Assembly (NCBI RefSeq): GCF_018917865.1
Contig: NZ_JAHLPM010000003.1
Coordinates: forward strand, 186,001-250,000
Source of the DNA: Tissierella simiarum
Lineage (GTDB): Bacteria > Bacillota > Clostridia > Tissierellales > Tissierellaceae
Direction: 5' to 3'
DNA length: 64,000 nucleotides
The translations under genes and the position numbers were made by a program. This document shows positions 7,042-15,400 of the stretch, piece by piece; the stretch's first letter is position 1; each line of letters begins with the position of its first letter. The notes beneath the pieces were generated by a model. That model did not search any database. It saw nothing but the letters and a program-made list of their open reading frames with translations, and was not told where the DNA came from.

Positions 7042-8010
7042 TTGAAAGAGATAATAATTGATAAAAATGAAAGTAATCAAAGGCTAGATAGATTTTTGAA
7101 AAAGTACTTATCTGATGCTCCACAAAGCTTTATATATAAAATGATTAGGAAAAAGAATATAAAAGTAAACGGGAGTAAAGTTAATCCTGAAACAGTTATT
7201 GTAGAAGGAGATATAATTCAACTTTATCTATCAGATGAGACTATTGATAAATTTATAGCTAAAAAGACTGAAATAAAAAGCAAGCTAATCCCTAACATTA
7301 TTTATGAAGATGATAATATAATTCTAATTAATAAACCTAAAGGAATTTTATCTCATGCAGCAGACAAGAATTATGGAGATAATATAGTAGATAGTATGGT
7401 AAGTTATCTATATCAAAAAGGAGATTATAATCCAAGAATAGAAAAAACTTTTACACCTTCCATTTGTAATAGATTAGATAGAAATACTAGTGGAATAATA
7501 ATTGGGGCAAAGAATTATCAAGCCTTAAAAATTATTAATAGAGCTATTAAAAATGGGGAAGTAAGAAGGTTTTATAAGACTATAGTAAAAGGAGATATAA
7601 GAAAAGACTTTACTGCAGAAGCATATCTATCTAAAGATGAAGAAAAGAATAAAGTAGAAGTATATGAAGAAGATATGGAAGGGACAAAAAAGATAGTAAC
7701 CAATATAAAAACAATAAAGAATAAAGGAGGGTATTCTTTATTAGAAATAGAGCTTATTACAGGGAGAACTCATCAAATAAGAAGCCATCTATCTTCTCTA
7801 GGGTATCCAGTTATTGGAGATACAAAATACGGTGATAAAAGAATCAATAAAATCTTTAATGAAAGATATGGTCTGGAAAGTCAATGGCTTCATGGGTATA
7901 AAATTCAACTAAATGGATTAGAGGAACCTTTAGATTATTTAAATGGTAAGGAATTTATAAGTAAAATAAGCGACAAGTATGAAAAAATAGAGATGGATTT
8001 GTTTTATTAA
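7042..8010 (+). CDS. RluA-family pseudouridine synthase (RluC/RluD type)
   Basis: Makes pseudouridine in 23S rRNA (or tRNA). An N-terminal S4 domain (QRLDRFLKKYLSDAP to about residue 75) precedes the catalytic domain, with IINKPKGILSH and the invariant CNRLDRNTSG, whose Asp is the nucleophile. GRTHQIRSHLSSLGYPVIGD near residue 255 is the usual RluA-family block. I chose TTG 7042 because AAGGTGAG lies 8 bases upstream. The in-frame ATG at 6994 falls within the promoter -10 and lacks an RBS. The length of 322 residues is typical. The nucleoside kinase gene follows 19 bases later. Confidence 0.9.
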   Translation: MKEIIIDKNESNQRLDRFLKKYLSDAPQSFIYKMIRKKNIKVNGSKVNPETVIVEGDIIQLYLSDETIDKFIAKKTEIKSKLIPNIIYEDDNIILINKPKGILSHAADKNYGDNIVDSMVSYLYQKGDYNPRIEKTFTPSICNRLDRNTSGIIIGAKNYQALKIINRAIKNGEVRRFYKTIVKGDIRKDFTAEAYLSKDEEKNKVEVYEEDMEGTKKIVTNIKTIKNKGGYSLLEIELITGRTHQIRSHLSSLGYPVIGDTKYGDKRINKIFNERYGLESQWLHGYKIQLNGLEEPLDYLNGKEFISKISDKYEKIEMDLFY

Positions 8011-8029
8011 TATATTCAGGGGTGATATT

Positions 8030-9697
8030 TTGAGTGAACAAATAAGGGTTTATGTAGAAGGAATTGAGGAAGATGTGTTTGTTGATGAAAACTCAATATT
8101 AGAAGATATATCTAAGAAAGTATATGGTAAAGATTATAAAAAATATTTAGGTGCCAGAATTAACAATGAAATATTTAATCTAAGAAAAAAAGCTGAAAAG
8201 GATATGTATGTAAAGTTTTTAGATAATAAAGATGTAGATGGTTATAGAATATATACAAGAACTATATCTGCTGTTTTTATAATGGCATGTAAAGAATTAT
8301 TTCCTAAAAGTGTAGTTAGAATAGAACATTTTCTAGGAACAGGACTTTATGCAGAATTAGAAAAAGGTTCCTCTATGAATTTCAGCCAAATAGAACAAAT
8401 TGAAAAAAGAATGAAAGAGATTATAGATAAGAATTTACCTATTGTAAGGGAAAAGATTTTTGCTAATAAGGCTTTAGAGCTTTTTAGTAAATATGGGTAT
8501 GAAGATAAGGTCAGACTATACAATACTTTGAGTAGAGAATCTATCCATGTTTATACAATTGGAGATCATATAGATACTTTTCATGGGTTTTTAGCACCTT
8601 CTACAGGATACGTAGATATATTTCAATTGAAATACTATTATCCAGGTGTTATAATTCTATTCCCAAGTATAAAGAGTAATGATTTATTACCAGAATTTAA
8701 AGAACAAAAAAAGTTAGCTAAGGTCTTTAAGGAAGCTAAAGATTGGGCAGATATTTTGGACTTAGGCTATGTAGGTTCTTTAAATGAAAAAATACTGGAT
8801 GAAACTATAGATGAGGTTATTAGAGTTTCAGAAGCATTACATGAAAAAAAGATTGGTCAAATAGCCGATAAGATATGTCGAGATGAGGATGTAAATATTA
8901 TTTTAATTGCTGGTCCTTCTTCTTCGGGAAAGACTACTTTTGCTCATAGATTAGCAGTTCACTTAAAAGTTAATGGAAAAAGACCTATAGCTATATCTGT
9001 AGATGATTATTTTGTGGATAGAGATAGTACGCCTTTAAACGAAGATGGAGATTATGATTTTGAGGCTTTAGAAGCAATAAACTTAAAGCAATTAAATGAA
9101 GATTTAGTTAAACTCTTAGAAGGAGAAGAGATAGAGTTGCCAAAATATAATTTCCTTGAAGGAAAAAGTGAAAAGTCAGGAAAAAGGATAAAAGTAGATA
9201 AAGACCATCCAATAATTGTTGAAGGAATTCATGGATTGAATCCTAGACTAACTACTTATATTCCAGAAAAGAATAAATTTAAAATTTATGTTAGTGCCTT
9301 AACTCAGCTAAATATAGATGCTCATAATAGGATTTCTACGACAGATACAAGACTTATAAGAAGAATGGTAAGAGACGTTAAATATAGGGGACATAGTGCT
9401 CTAAGAACTTTAGAATTATGGTCAGGAGTTAGAGAAGGTGAAGAAAAACATATATTTCCTTATCAAGAAGAAGCAGATATTATGTTTGACTCTGCTTTAG
9501 TATATGAATTAGCAGTTCTTAAAAAACATATAGTCCCTTTATTAGAGGAAATAGACAATAGTAATGCTTATTATAGTGAAGCTAAAAAACTACTTAAATT
9601 TCTAGAGTATTTTAGAAATATTGAGAATGAAGGGATTATACCTCCTAATTCTATATTAAGAGAATTTATTGGGGGAACTTATTTTAATATTCATTAA
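8030..9697 (+). CDS. Nucleoside (uridine-like) kinase with TGS/threonyl-tRNA-synthetase-like N-terminal domains
   Basis: A 555-residue protein. The first 60 residues resemble a TGS domain and residues 60-220 resemble the second additional domain of ThrRS (HFLGTGLYAELEKGSS). A uridine-kinase/phosphoribulokinase-type P-loop kinase follows: Walker A GPSSSGKTT near residue 300, SVDDYFVDRD, and the lid-like IVEGIHGLNPRLT. This fused architecture is standard in Firmicutes and Thermotogae, where it phosphorylates nucleosides such as uridine. The substrate here is inferred. The start is TTG after AGGGGTGAT. The gene is packed between rluA-like and glsA. Confidence 0.9.
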   Translation: MSEQIRVYVEGIEEDVFVDENSILEDISKKVYGKDYKKYLGARINNEIFNLRKKAEKDMYVKFLDNKDVDGYRIYTRTISAVFIMACKELFPKSVVRIEHFLGTGLYAELEKGSSMNFSQIEQIEKRMKEIIDKNLPIVREKIFANKALELFSKYGYEDKVRLYNTLSRESIHVYTIGDHIDTFHGFLAPSTGYVDIFQLKYYYPGVIILFPSIKSNDLLPEFKEQKKLAKVFKEAKDWADILDLGYVGSLNEKILDETIDEVIRVSEALHEKKIGQIADKICRDEDVNIILIAGPSSSGKTTFAHRLAVHLKVNGKRPIAISVDDYFVDRDSTPLNEDGDYDFEALEAINLKQLNEDLVKLLEGEEIELPKYNFLEGKSEKSGKRIKVDKDHPIIVEGIHGLNPRLTTYIPEKNKFKIYVSALTQLNIDAHNRISTTDTRLIRRMVRDVKYRGHSALRTLELWSGVREGEEKHIFPYQEEADIMFDSALVYELAVLKKHIVPLLEEIDNSNAYYSEAKKLLKFLEYFRNIENEGIIPPNSILREFIGGTYFNIH

Positions 9698-9715
9698 TAA
9701 AGGGGTGGGACTTGT

Positions 9716-10630
9716 ATGGAAAATATATTAGAAACTATTATAGAAAAAAATAGATATTTAGTAAATAAAGGTAAGGTTGCAGATTATATACCAGCTCTTG
9801 CTGAGGCAAATCCTAATTATATTGGGATTTGTCTTATGGATATGGAAGGGAATATATATAAAGCAGGGGATTATGATAAAAAATTTACTATTCAGAGTAT
9901 ATCTAAAGTCATATCTTTAATGCTTGCCATTATGGATAATGGAGAAGAAAAGGTTTTCAATAAGGTAGACTATGAACCTACAGATGAACCTTTTAATTCT
10001 TTCTATAAATTGGACTTGCCTCATAGTATAAAACCTTCCAATCCCATGATAAATGCTGGTGCTATAGTAGCCACATCTTTAATAAAAGGCAGCGGGGAAG
10101 AAAAGTTTAATAGATTACTTAATTTAATAAGAAAAATTACTGAAAATCCTAATATTACTTATAATGAAGAAATCTATTTATCAGAAAAAGATACAGGAGA
10201 TAAAAATAGAGCAATGGCTTATTTAATGAAAAATATGGGAATTATTGAGGGAAACGTAGAAGCTATTTTGGATTCTTATTTTAAACAATGTGCTATAGAA
10301 GTAGACTGTTTAGATATTGCAAAAATTGGATTATTTCTTGCGAATAGATGCAGAGTATTAAATTCTGAAACTTCTTTATGTGATGAAAATATATCATCTA
10401 TTATAACTGCTATAATGACTACTAGTGGAATGTATAACTTTAGTGGAGAATATGCTGTAAAAGTAGGGATACCATCTAAAAGTGGAGTAGCAGGTGGTAT
10501 ACTAGCAACAGTGCCTAAAAAGATGGGCATAGGTCTGTTTTGTCCAGCTTTAGACCAATATGGAAACTCTATAGTAGGATACGGAATCATGAAAGATTTG
10601 TCAAAAGAATTAAAATTAAGTATATTTTAA
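9716..10630 (+). CDS. glsA: Glutaminase A
   Basis: Hydrolyses L-glutamine to glutamate and ammonia in the cytoplasm. It belongs to the serine-dependent glutaminase family related to beta-lactamases. The catalytic pair is in QSISK (Ser61, Lys64). Other family landmarks are YIPALAEANP, KPSNPMINAGAI, TSGMYNFSGEYA and GIPSKSGVAGGI. The length of 304 residues matches the family. The start codon is ATG after GGGGTGGG. It follows the nucleoside kinase by 18 bases and is probably co-transcribed. The NlpC/P60 gene follows 41 bases on with its own strong RBS. Confidence 0.95.
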   Translation: MENILETIIEKNRYLVNKGKVADYIPALAEANPNYIGICLMDMEGNIYKAGDYDKKFTIQSISKVISLMLAIMDNGEEKVFNKVDYEPTDEPFNSFYKLDLPHSIKPSNPMINAGAIVATSLIKGSGEEKFNRLLNLIRKITENPNITYNEEIYLSEKDTGDKNRAMAYLMKNMGIIEGNVEAILDSYFKQCAIEVDCLDIAKIGLFLANRCRVLNSETSLCDENISSIITAIMTTSGMYNFSGEYAVKVGIPSKSGVAGGILATVPKKMGIGLFCPALDQYGNSIVGYGIMKDLSKELKLSIF

Positions 10631-10671
10631 TAGAGTATTAGTAAAACCATCTTTATTAAGGAGGGGATGAA

Positions 10672-12039
10672 GTGAAAATTAAACATAAATTTGCAACAAT
10701 CTTTATTTTACTTAGTATAGCAATATTCTTAATAAAAACTGATGAGCCTAAGATGGCTGATAGTGCAGTAAATATGGATATTTCAACAAGAACTATAAAA
10801 GATACAAAAGAAAAAGAATTAAGCATATCTGATGCTGAATACTGGATAAGGAAGATTGAAGATAAAGATAAAGTTTTAATGGATGAAGCAGCTATAATAA
10901 AATTTAATAAGGATAATTTTAGTCAGTATGAAGGATTAAAGGACTTGAGAAATCTTAATCCTTATATAAAAAAGGATGAATTAATCAGCTTAATTAAGAA
11001 AAAAAGTCAAGTGCCTAAAAGTAAAAGATATAATAAAAATGGAAATGTTGTAACAAAAGAATATTATGAAAAACTACTTAGTAATTTAAACCTAAATATG
11101 GTTAAAGATAAGACTCCAATAAGATATGGAGTCGCAGTAAACAGAACTATGATAAGAACTTTTCCGACCTTCGATGGTTCTTATAAAATTAAAGGAGATT
11201 TAGAATTTGATAGATTTATGGAAACAGCCGTTTATCCTTGGGAACCTATAGCGATTTATTCTGAAAGTAAAGATAGAGAATGGTATTTTGGTAGTACATA
11301 TAATTATACAGGTTGGATTCCTAAAAAGGATATAGCTGAAGGAGAAAAAGATGTAATTTTTAATTATATTGATCAAAAGGACTTCTTAGTAGTTGTAGAT
11401 AAACAAATTATTATTGATAAGGTTTTATATGATATGGGGGTTAAACTTCCTCTAGTTCAGGATAAAGGAAGTTCATTTTTAGTGAATTTACCTAAAAGAG
11501 ATAATGATGGTAGCTTATTAATAGAGACTATAGAATTAGATAGTTTAGGTAGTTTTAACAAAGGTTATCTTCCCTACACTAAAGAAAATCTTTTAAAACA
11601 AGCATTCAAGCTATATGGGGAACCTTATGGTTGGGGAGGTATGAATAATACCAGAGATTGTTCAGCTTTCTTGCTAGATATTCATAGAACTTTTGGCTTT
11701 GAATTACCTAGAAATGCCTCAGAGCAGGGGCAAAATTCTTTAGGAAAAATTTATGAATTTAAAGGAAATTTGAACTTAGAAGGTAGATTAAAAGTACTTG
11801 ATAGCGTTACTCCTGGGACGGCTTTATATATGCCAGGTCATGCCATGTTGTATATTGGTAAAGATAATGAAAAGCATTATATGATCCATCAATTTGCGGG
11901 ACATTATGAAAAACAAGGAAATAAATATGTTTATAAAAGGGTTATGAAAACGGAAGTAACACCTGTAACAATTAAAACTTCTACAGGAAAAACTTATATT
12001 GAAAATGTATATGTAGGAAAAGAATTTAGTAGAAATTAA
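10672..12039 (+). CDS. Exported SH3b/NlpC-P60 peptidase (gamma-D-glutamyl-L-diamino acid endopeptidase type)
   Basis: A 455-residue cell-wall hydrolase of the NlpC/P60 cysteine peptidase class, which cuts the D-Glu to diamino-acid bond in muropeptides. Residues 1-22 form a signal or membrane anchor (FATIFILLSIAIFLI). SH3b-like domains lie about 155-310. The catalytic domain follows with YGWGGMNNTRDCSAFLLD, whose Cys is the nucleophile, and GHAMLYIG carrying the His. The layout is like YkfC and Anabaena NlpC/P60 enzymes. GTG start with AAGGAGGGG. The dipeptide epimerase gene directly downstream supports a role in murein peptide breakdown. Confidence 0.85.
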   Translation: MKIKHKFATIFILLSIAIFLIKTDEPKMADSAVNMDISTRTIKDTKEKELSISDAEYWIRKIEDKDKVLMDEAAIIKFNKDNFSQYEGLKDLRNLNPYIKKDELISLIKKKSQVPKSKRYNKNGNVVTKEYYEKLLSNLNLNMVKDKTPIRYGVAVNRTMIRTFPTFDGSYKIKGDLEFDRFMETAVYPWEPIAIYSESKDREWYFGSTYNYTGWIPKKDIAEGEKDVIFNYIDQKDFLVVVDKQIIIDKVLYDMGVKLPLVQDKGSSFLVNLPKRDNDGSLLIETIELDSLGSFNKGYLPYTKENLLKQAFKLYGEPYGWGGMNNTRDCSAFLLDIHRTFGFELPRNASEQGQNSLGKIYEFKGNLNLEGRLKVLDSVTPGTALYMPGHAMLYIGKDNEKHYMIHQFAGHYEKQGNKYVYKRVMKTEVTPVTIKTSTGKTYIENVYVGKEFSRN

Positions 12040-12058
12040 ACTACAGTTTATTCTGGCT

Positions 12059-12089
12059 ACTAGGATAAAGTAATACCTAGTGGTATAAT
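12059..12089 (+). promoter_or_regulatory. Small inverted repeat and extended -10 promoter before the epimerase
   Basis: ACTAGG (12059-12064) and CCTAGT (12076-12081) form an inverted repeat, and TGGTATAAT (12081-12089) is an extended -10. This could give the epimerase and regulator genes their own transcript. Confidence 0.4.
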
Positions 12090-12122
12090 TTATATAAAAA
12101 TATGGTAAAGGTGGGAGTTATA

Positions 12123-13211
12123 ATGAAGATTCAAGATGTACAAGTAGGCGAAATAAGGATTCCTTTAAAAAAGCCGTTTAAAACTGCTTTAAGGGAAGTA
12201 AGTGTACTAGAAAATGTTGTAGTTAAAATTACTACAGATACAGGCCATATAGGTTATGGTGAGGCTGCTATAACGCCTGTAATTACTGGTGATACTATGG
12301 GCTCCATAAAATGGGGCATATTAGAACATTTAAGTCCCAAAATAGTAGGTCAAAATCTTGAGAACTTTGAAGACTTAATGTATATACTTGATACTTCCTT
12401 AATTAAAAATACCAGCCCTAAAGCAGCAGTAGATATGGCTTTATACGACTTATTTGGTCAGCTTCATAATATTCCTGTATATAAGTTATTGGGCGGTTAT
12501 AGAAAAAATATAACAACAGATATAACCATAAGCGTAAATGAGCCAGAAGAAATGGCACAAGATAGTATTGTTGCTGTAGAAAAAGGTTATGAGACTTTGA
12601 AAATCAAGGTGGGGAAAGATTGGAAAAAGGATTTAATAAGACTTCAATCCATTAGAGATGCTATAGGATATAGCGTAAATATTAGAGTAGATGCTAATCA
12701 AGGATGGACCCCAAAAGAAGCCGTAATGATAATAAGAAAGATTGAAGATATGGGACTTGATATTGAATTAATTGAGCAGCCAGTAAAGGCACATGACTTT
12801 GAGGGACTAAAGTTTGTAACAGATAATGTGTATTTACCAATCATTGCTGACGAAAGTTGTTTTTCACCTTTAGATGCTGTTAATATTATTCACAATAGGA
12901 TAGCTGACGGAGTAAATATTAAACTTATGAAAACTGGTGGAATTCATAATGCATTAAAAATTGCCAGCATAGCTGAAGCTCATGGTATTGACTGTATGAT
13001 TGGCTGTATGATGGAGAGTAAATTAGGTTTAACAGCTGCATGTCATGTAGCTGGCGGTAAGAAAATAATAACACGATTTGACTTAGATAGTCCTAATCTT
13101 TGTGCGGAGGATCCGATAAAGGGTGGAGCAAATTATGATGAATTTAAGATAACCCTTAATGATAAACCTGGGTTTGGTTTTGAAAATATTGATAACGTAA
13201 TATATGATTAA
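12123..13211 (+). CDS. Dipeptide epimerase (L-Ala-D/L-Glu epimerase, enolase superfamily)
   Basis: Interconverts L-Ala-D-Glu and L-Ala-L-Glu so that murein dipeptides can be degraded by ordinary peptidases. The N-terminal capping domain is followed by a barrel with the KxK pair in TLKIKVGKD, metal ligands in RVDANQGW, LIEQP and IADES, and the second catalytic Lys in NIKLMKTGG. FDLDSP near the end carries the D-x-D that binds the substrate amino group in dipeptide epimerases, distinguishing it from muconate lactonizing enzymes. The ATG at 12123 follows AAAGGTGGGAG; an upstream ATG at 12102 has no RBS. 362 residues. YkfB is the Bacillus equivalent. Confidence 0.88.
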   Translation: MKIQDVQVGEIRIPLKKPFKTALREVSVLENVVVKITTDTGHIGYGEAAITPVITGDTMGSIKWGILEHLSPKIVGQNLENFEDLMYILDTSLIKNTSPKAAVDMALYDLFGQLHNIPVYKLLGGYRKNITTDITISVNEPEEMAQDSIVAVEKGYETLKIKVGKDWKKDLIRLQSIRDAIGYSVNIRVDANQGWTPKEAVMIIRKIEDMGLDIELIEQPVKAHDFEGLKFVTDNVYLPIIADESCFSPLDAVNIIHNRIADGVNIKLMKTGGIHNALKIASIAEAHGIDCMIGCMMESKLGLTAACHVAGGKKIITRFDLDSPNLCAEDPIKGGANYDEFKITLNDKPGFGFENIDNVIYD

Positions 13212-13223
13212 AGGGTGGATTAA

Positions 13224-15083
13224 ATGATTTTTAATACAGAAGGGTATGTTAAAAAATTTACTGATATGATGTCTGAAGGCCTAATAGTTATAGACCATGA
13301 AAGTAAAATTCAAATTTATAATGAAAAGGCTAAAGAAATTTTTGGGATAAATCATGTTCAGCAAATTAGTCATGATAGAGGAGTTATTAAGCCAGGAGAC
13401 ATAGTAATAATAGGAGATAATTCTATTGGTAGAGATGATGGAAATTTAAACTCTAAGGCTCTCGAATGTTTAGGAATTTATGATAATAGAATTGAAAAAG
13501 GAGATGCTCTAATAGCTATAGGTATATTTAATGAAGCAGGAGTATCTCCTGTATATGAAATATTAAAGAGCAATCATCTAGAAAGAACTTTTAAATTAAA
13601 AACAGAGTTTTTAGATATTGAAATAGGTGTAGTTATAGATTTTTTAAACAAGATAATTACTATTGAAGTAGATAGACAAAAATTTTCTATGAACTATATT
13701 AATGCTATCGGGCACATGGTTATTTTAGATAAAGAAACTAAAGCAATGAAATTTTATCAATCTCAAGGATATACAGCTAGAGATGAAAGTTTAAATAATA
13801 TATTGAAAGGGAAAAAGTATAGAGGAAAGGGACAAGACTCTGAAATTTTAAATGTAATTGGAAAAGATATATTTGAAATCCATAGAGGAAGTAAAACTAT
13901 ACAAGAATTTTATGAAGTGGCTAAAGGTAAGAATATTAGTTATTTAGAAGAATTTAAAGAAATAAATGGTTTTCCGACTATGTGTACACTACTTCCTGTA
14001 AACGATGAAGAAAATAATAGAATTGGAGCAGCTCTTAAAGTAGAAGATATTTCTGAAATAAAAAGAGTTATAAGAGAGAGAGATGAAGCTCTTCAGGATT
14101 TAGAAAAAATTGAAAAGCAATTAAAAGAAGAAGTAATTTTAAAAGAGACTTTTCCTAAAATCATAGGTGAGAGTACTAAAATGGAACATATAAAAAAGCT
14201 AGCTTTAAAAGCTTCAAGAACCAATTCAACAGTGTTGATTCTTGGAGAAAGTGGAACAGGTAAGACTATTCTTGCAAAAGCAATTCATGAGAATTCGAAA
14301 AATAAGGATAAGCCTTTTATTCATGTAAATTGTGGTGCTATACCTGACAACCTTCTAGAAAGTGAACTGTTCGGATATGAAAAAGGTGCTTTTACTGGAG
14401 CAAAAATTGAAGGTAAAAAAGGTCTTTTTGAAATGGCAAATGAAGGTACTATTTTTTTAGATGAAATAGGAGATATTTCTTTAAATCTTCAAGTAAAGCT
14501 CCTTCAAGTATTACAGGATAAATCCTTCTATAGAGTAGGTGGAACAGAGAAGGTTAAGGTAAATGTAAGAGTAATAGCCGCTACCAATAAGAATTTAGAA
14601 ATTGAAATGACTGAGGGCAAATTTAGAGAAGATTTATATTATAGAATAAATGTTTTTCCTGTACTAATACCACCTTTGAGAGAAAGAAAAGAAGATATAT
14701 ACCCTTTAGTAGAAACAATTTTACCTAAGATATGTAAAAAAATAGAAGAAGAAAGTAAAAGAATTTCAGCAGAAGCTATTAACCTACTTATGAAATACAA
14801 TTGGCCAGGAAATGTTAGAGAATTAGAAAATATATTGGAAAGAGCCATAAATTTAGCTGAAGGTAATACTATCCTTTCTAAGCACATAACATTAAATATA
14901 AAAGAAGTAGATTATAACGAAGATGGTATGATACCCCTAAGAGAGGCTATGAATAATTTTGAGAAGAAAGCCATAGAGAGAGTATTAAACTTTTATAAAG
15001 GAGATAAGAAAAAAGCTATGGATGCTCTAAAGATTAGCAAAACTACATTTTATGAAAAACTAAGAAAATATAATATTGAATAG
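13224..15083 (+). CDS. Sigma-54-dependent transcriptional activator with PAS sensor
   Basis: Enhancer-binding protein that uses ATP hydrolysis to open sigma-54 promoters. Residues 1-45 form a PAS-like sensor ([20 protein letters not shown]) and a second sensory region covers about 150-280. A short coiled coil ([19 protein letters not shown]) leads into the AAA+ domain: Walker A GESGTGKT, the sigma-54 contact loop GAFTGA, Walker [12 protein letters not shown] and [11 protein letters not shown] Fis-type helix-turn-helix ends the protein ([20 protein letters not shown]). It lies 12 bases after the epimerase gene and directly upstream of a sigma-54 promoter driving the peptide transporter, which is its likely target. 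The signal is unknown. Confidence 0.92.
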   Translation: MIFNTEGYVKKFTDMMSEGLIVIDHESKIQIYNEKAKEIFGINHVQQISHDRGVIKPGDIVIIGDNSIGRDDGNLNSKALECLGIYDNRIEKGDALIAIGIFNEAGVSPVYEILKSNHLERTFKLKTEFLDIEIGVVIDFLNKIITIEVDRQKFSMNYINAIGHMVILDKETKAMKFYQSQGYTARDESLNNILKGKKYRGKGQDSEILNVIGKDIFEIHRGSKTIQEFYEVAKGKNISYLEEFKEINGFPTMCTLLPVNDEENNRIGAALKVEDISEIKRVIRERDEALQDLEKIEKQLKEEVILKETFPKIIGESTKMEHIKKLALKASRTNSTVLILGESGTGKTILAKAIHENSKNKDKPFIHVNCGAIPDNLLESELFGYEKGAFTGAKIEGKKGLFEMANEGTIFLDEIGDISLNLQVKLLQVLQDKSFYRVGGTEKVKVNVRVIAATNKNLEIEMTEGKFREDLYYRINVFPVLIPPLRERKEDIYPLVETILPKICKKIEEESKRISAEAINLLMKYNWPGNVRELENILERAINLAEGNTILSKHITLNIKEVDYNEDGMIPLREAMNNFEKKAIERVLNFYKGDKKKAMDALKISKTTFYEKLRKYNIE

Positions 15084-15088
15084 TACGA

Positions 15089-15125
15089 GTATTAGGAAAA
15101 GTTCCTAATACTAGGAAATCCCTAG
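15089..15125. repeat. Two adjacent inverted repeats after the activator gene
   Basis: GTATTAGGAA, spacer AAG, TTCCTAATAC is a perfect 10-bp inverted repeat (15089-15111). It abuts CTAGG-AAATC-CCTAG (15111-15125). There is no T-run, so they are either a weak terminator or operator sites for the enhancer-binding protein encoded just upstream. Confidence 0.5.
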
Positions 15126-15147
15126 AAGTATCTATTTTCTTAGAAAC

Positions 15148-15238
15148 CAAATGCTTTAGAGATTTAAAGCTTTAATTGGAAATGCGAAATTACGGAAAAA
15201 TAATACAATAAATTGTTGGAAATTTTGGACAAATGCTT
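15148..15238. promoter_or_regulatory. Candidate enhancer (UAS) region of the peptide-transport sigma-54 promoter
   Basis: CAAATGCTT occurs twice in direct orientation (15148-15156 and 15230-15238). The first copy is part of an inverted repeat, GCTTTA (15153-15158) with TAAAGC (15165-15170). The copies lie about 30-140 bases upstream of the -24 element, the usual range for an enhancer-binding protein. The assignment is an inference. Confidence 0.4.
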
Positions 15239-15269
15239 CAATTCAGTAAAATGAATCTTATCTAGGATA

Positions 15270-15285
15270 TGGCATGATTTTTGCT
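15270..15285 (+). promoter_or_regulatory. Sigma-54 (-24/-12) promoter
   Basis: TGGCATGATTTTTGCT matches the consensus TGGCACGN4TTGCW with a single change (C to T). The invariant GG (15271-15272) and GC (15283-15284) have correct spacing. It lies 116 bases before the peptide-binding protein gene and directly after a sigma-54 activator gene. The leader between them carries a CAAAATT-C-AATTTTG inverted repeat. Confidence 0.85.
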
Positions 15286-15400
15286 TTAAATATACAAATA
15301 TATAAAGAAAAGGCTGAATATTTAGTCAAAATTCAATTTTGGGGTTTAGTGTCCACTTACTTTAATTATTGACGCTATAAAAATATTAAGGAGGGGTAAC

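Noticed and set aside
10276-10590. Minus-strand open frame inside glsA
   Set aside because: It is a shadow of a clear glutaminase gene, with no RBS and no recognisable protein content.
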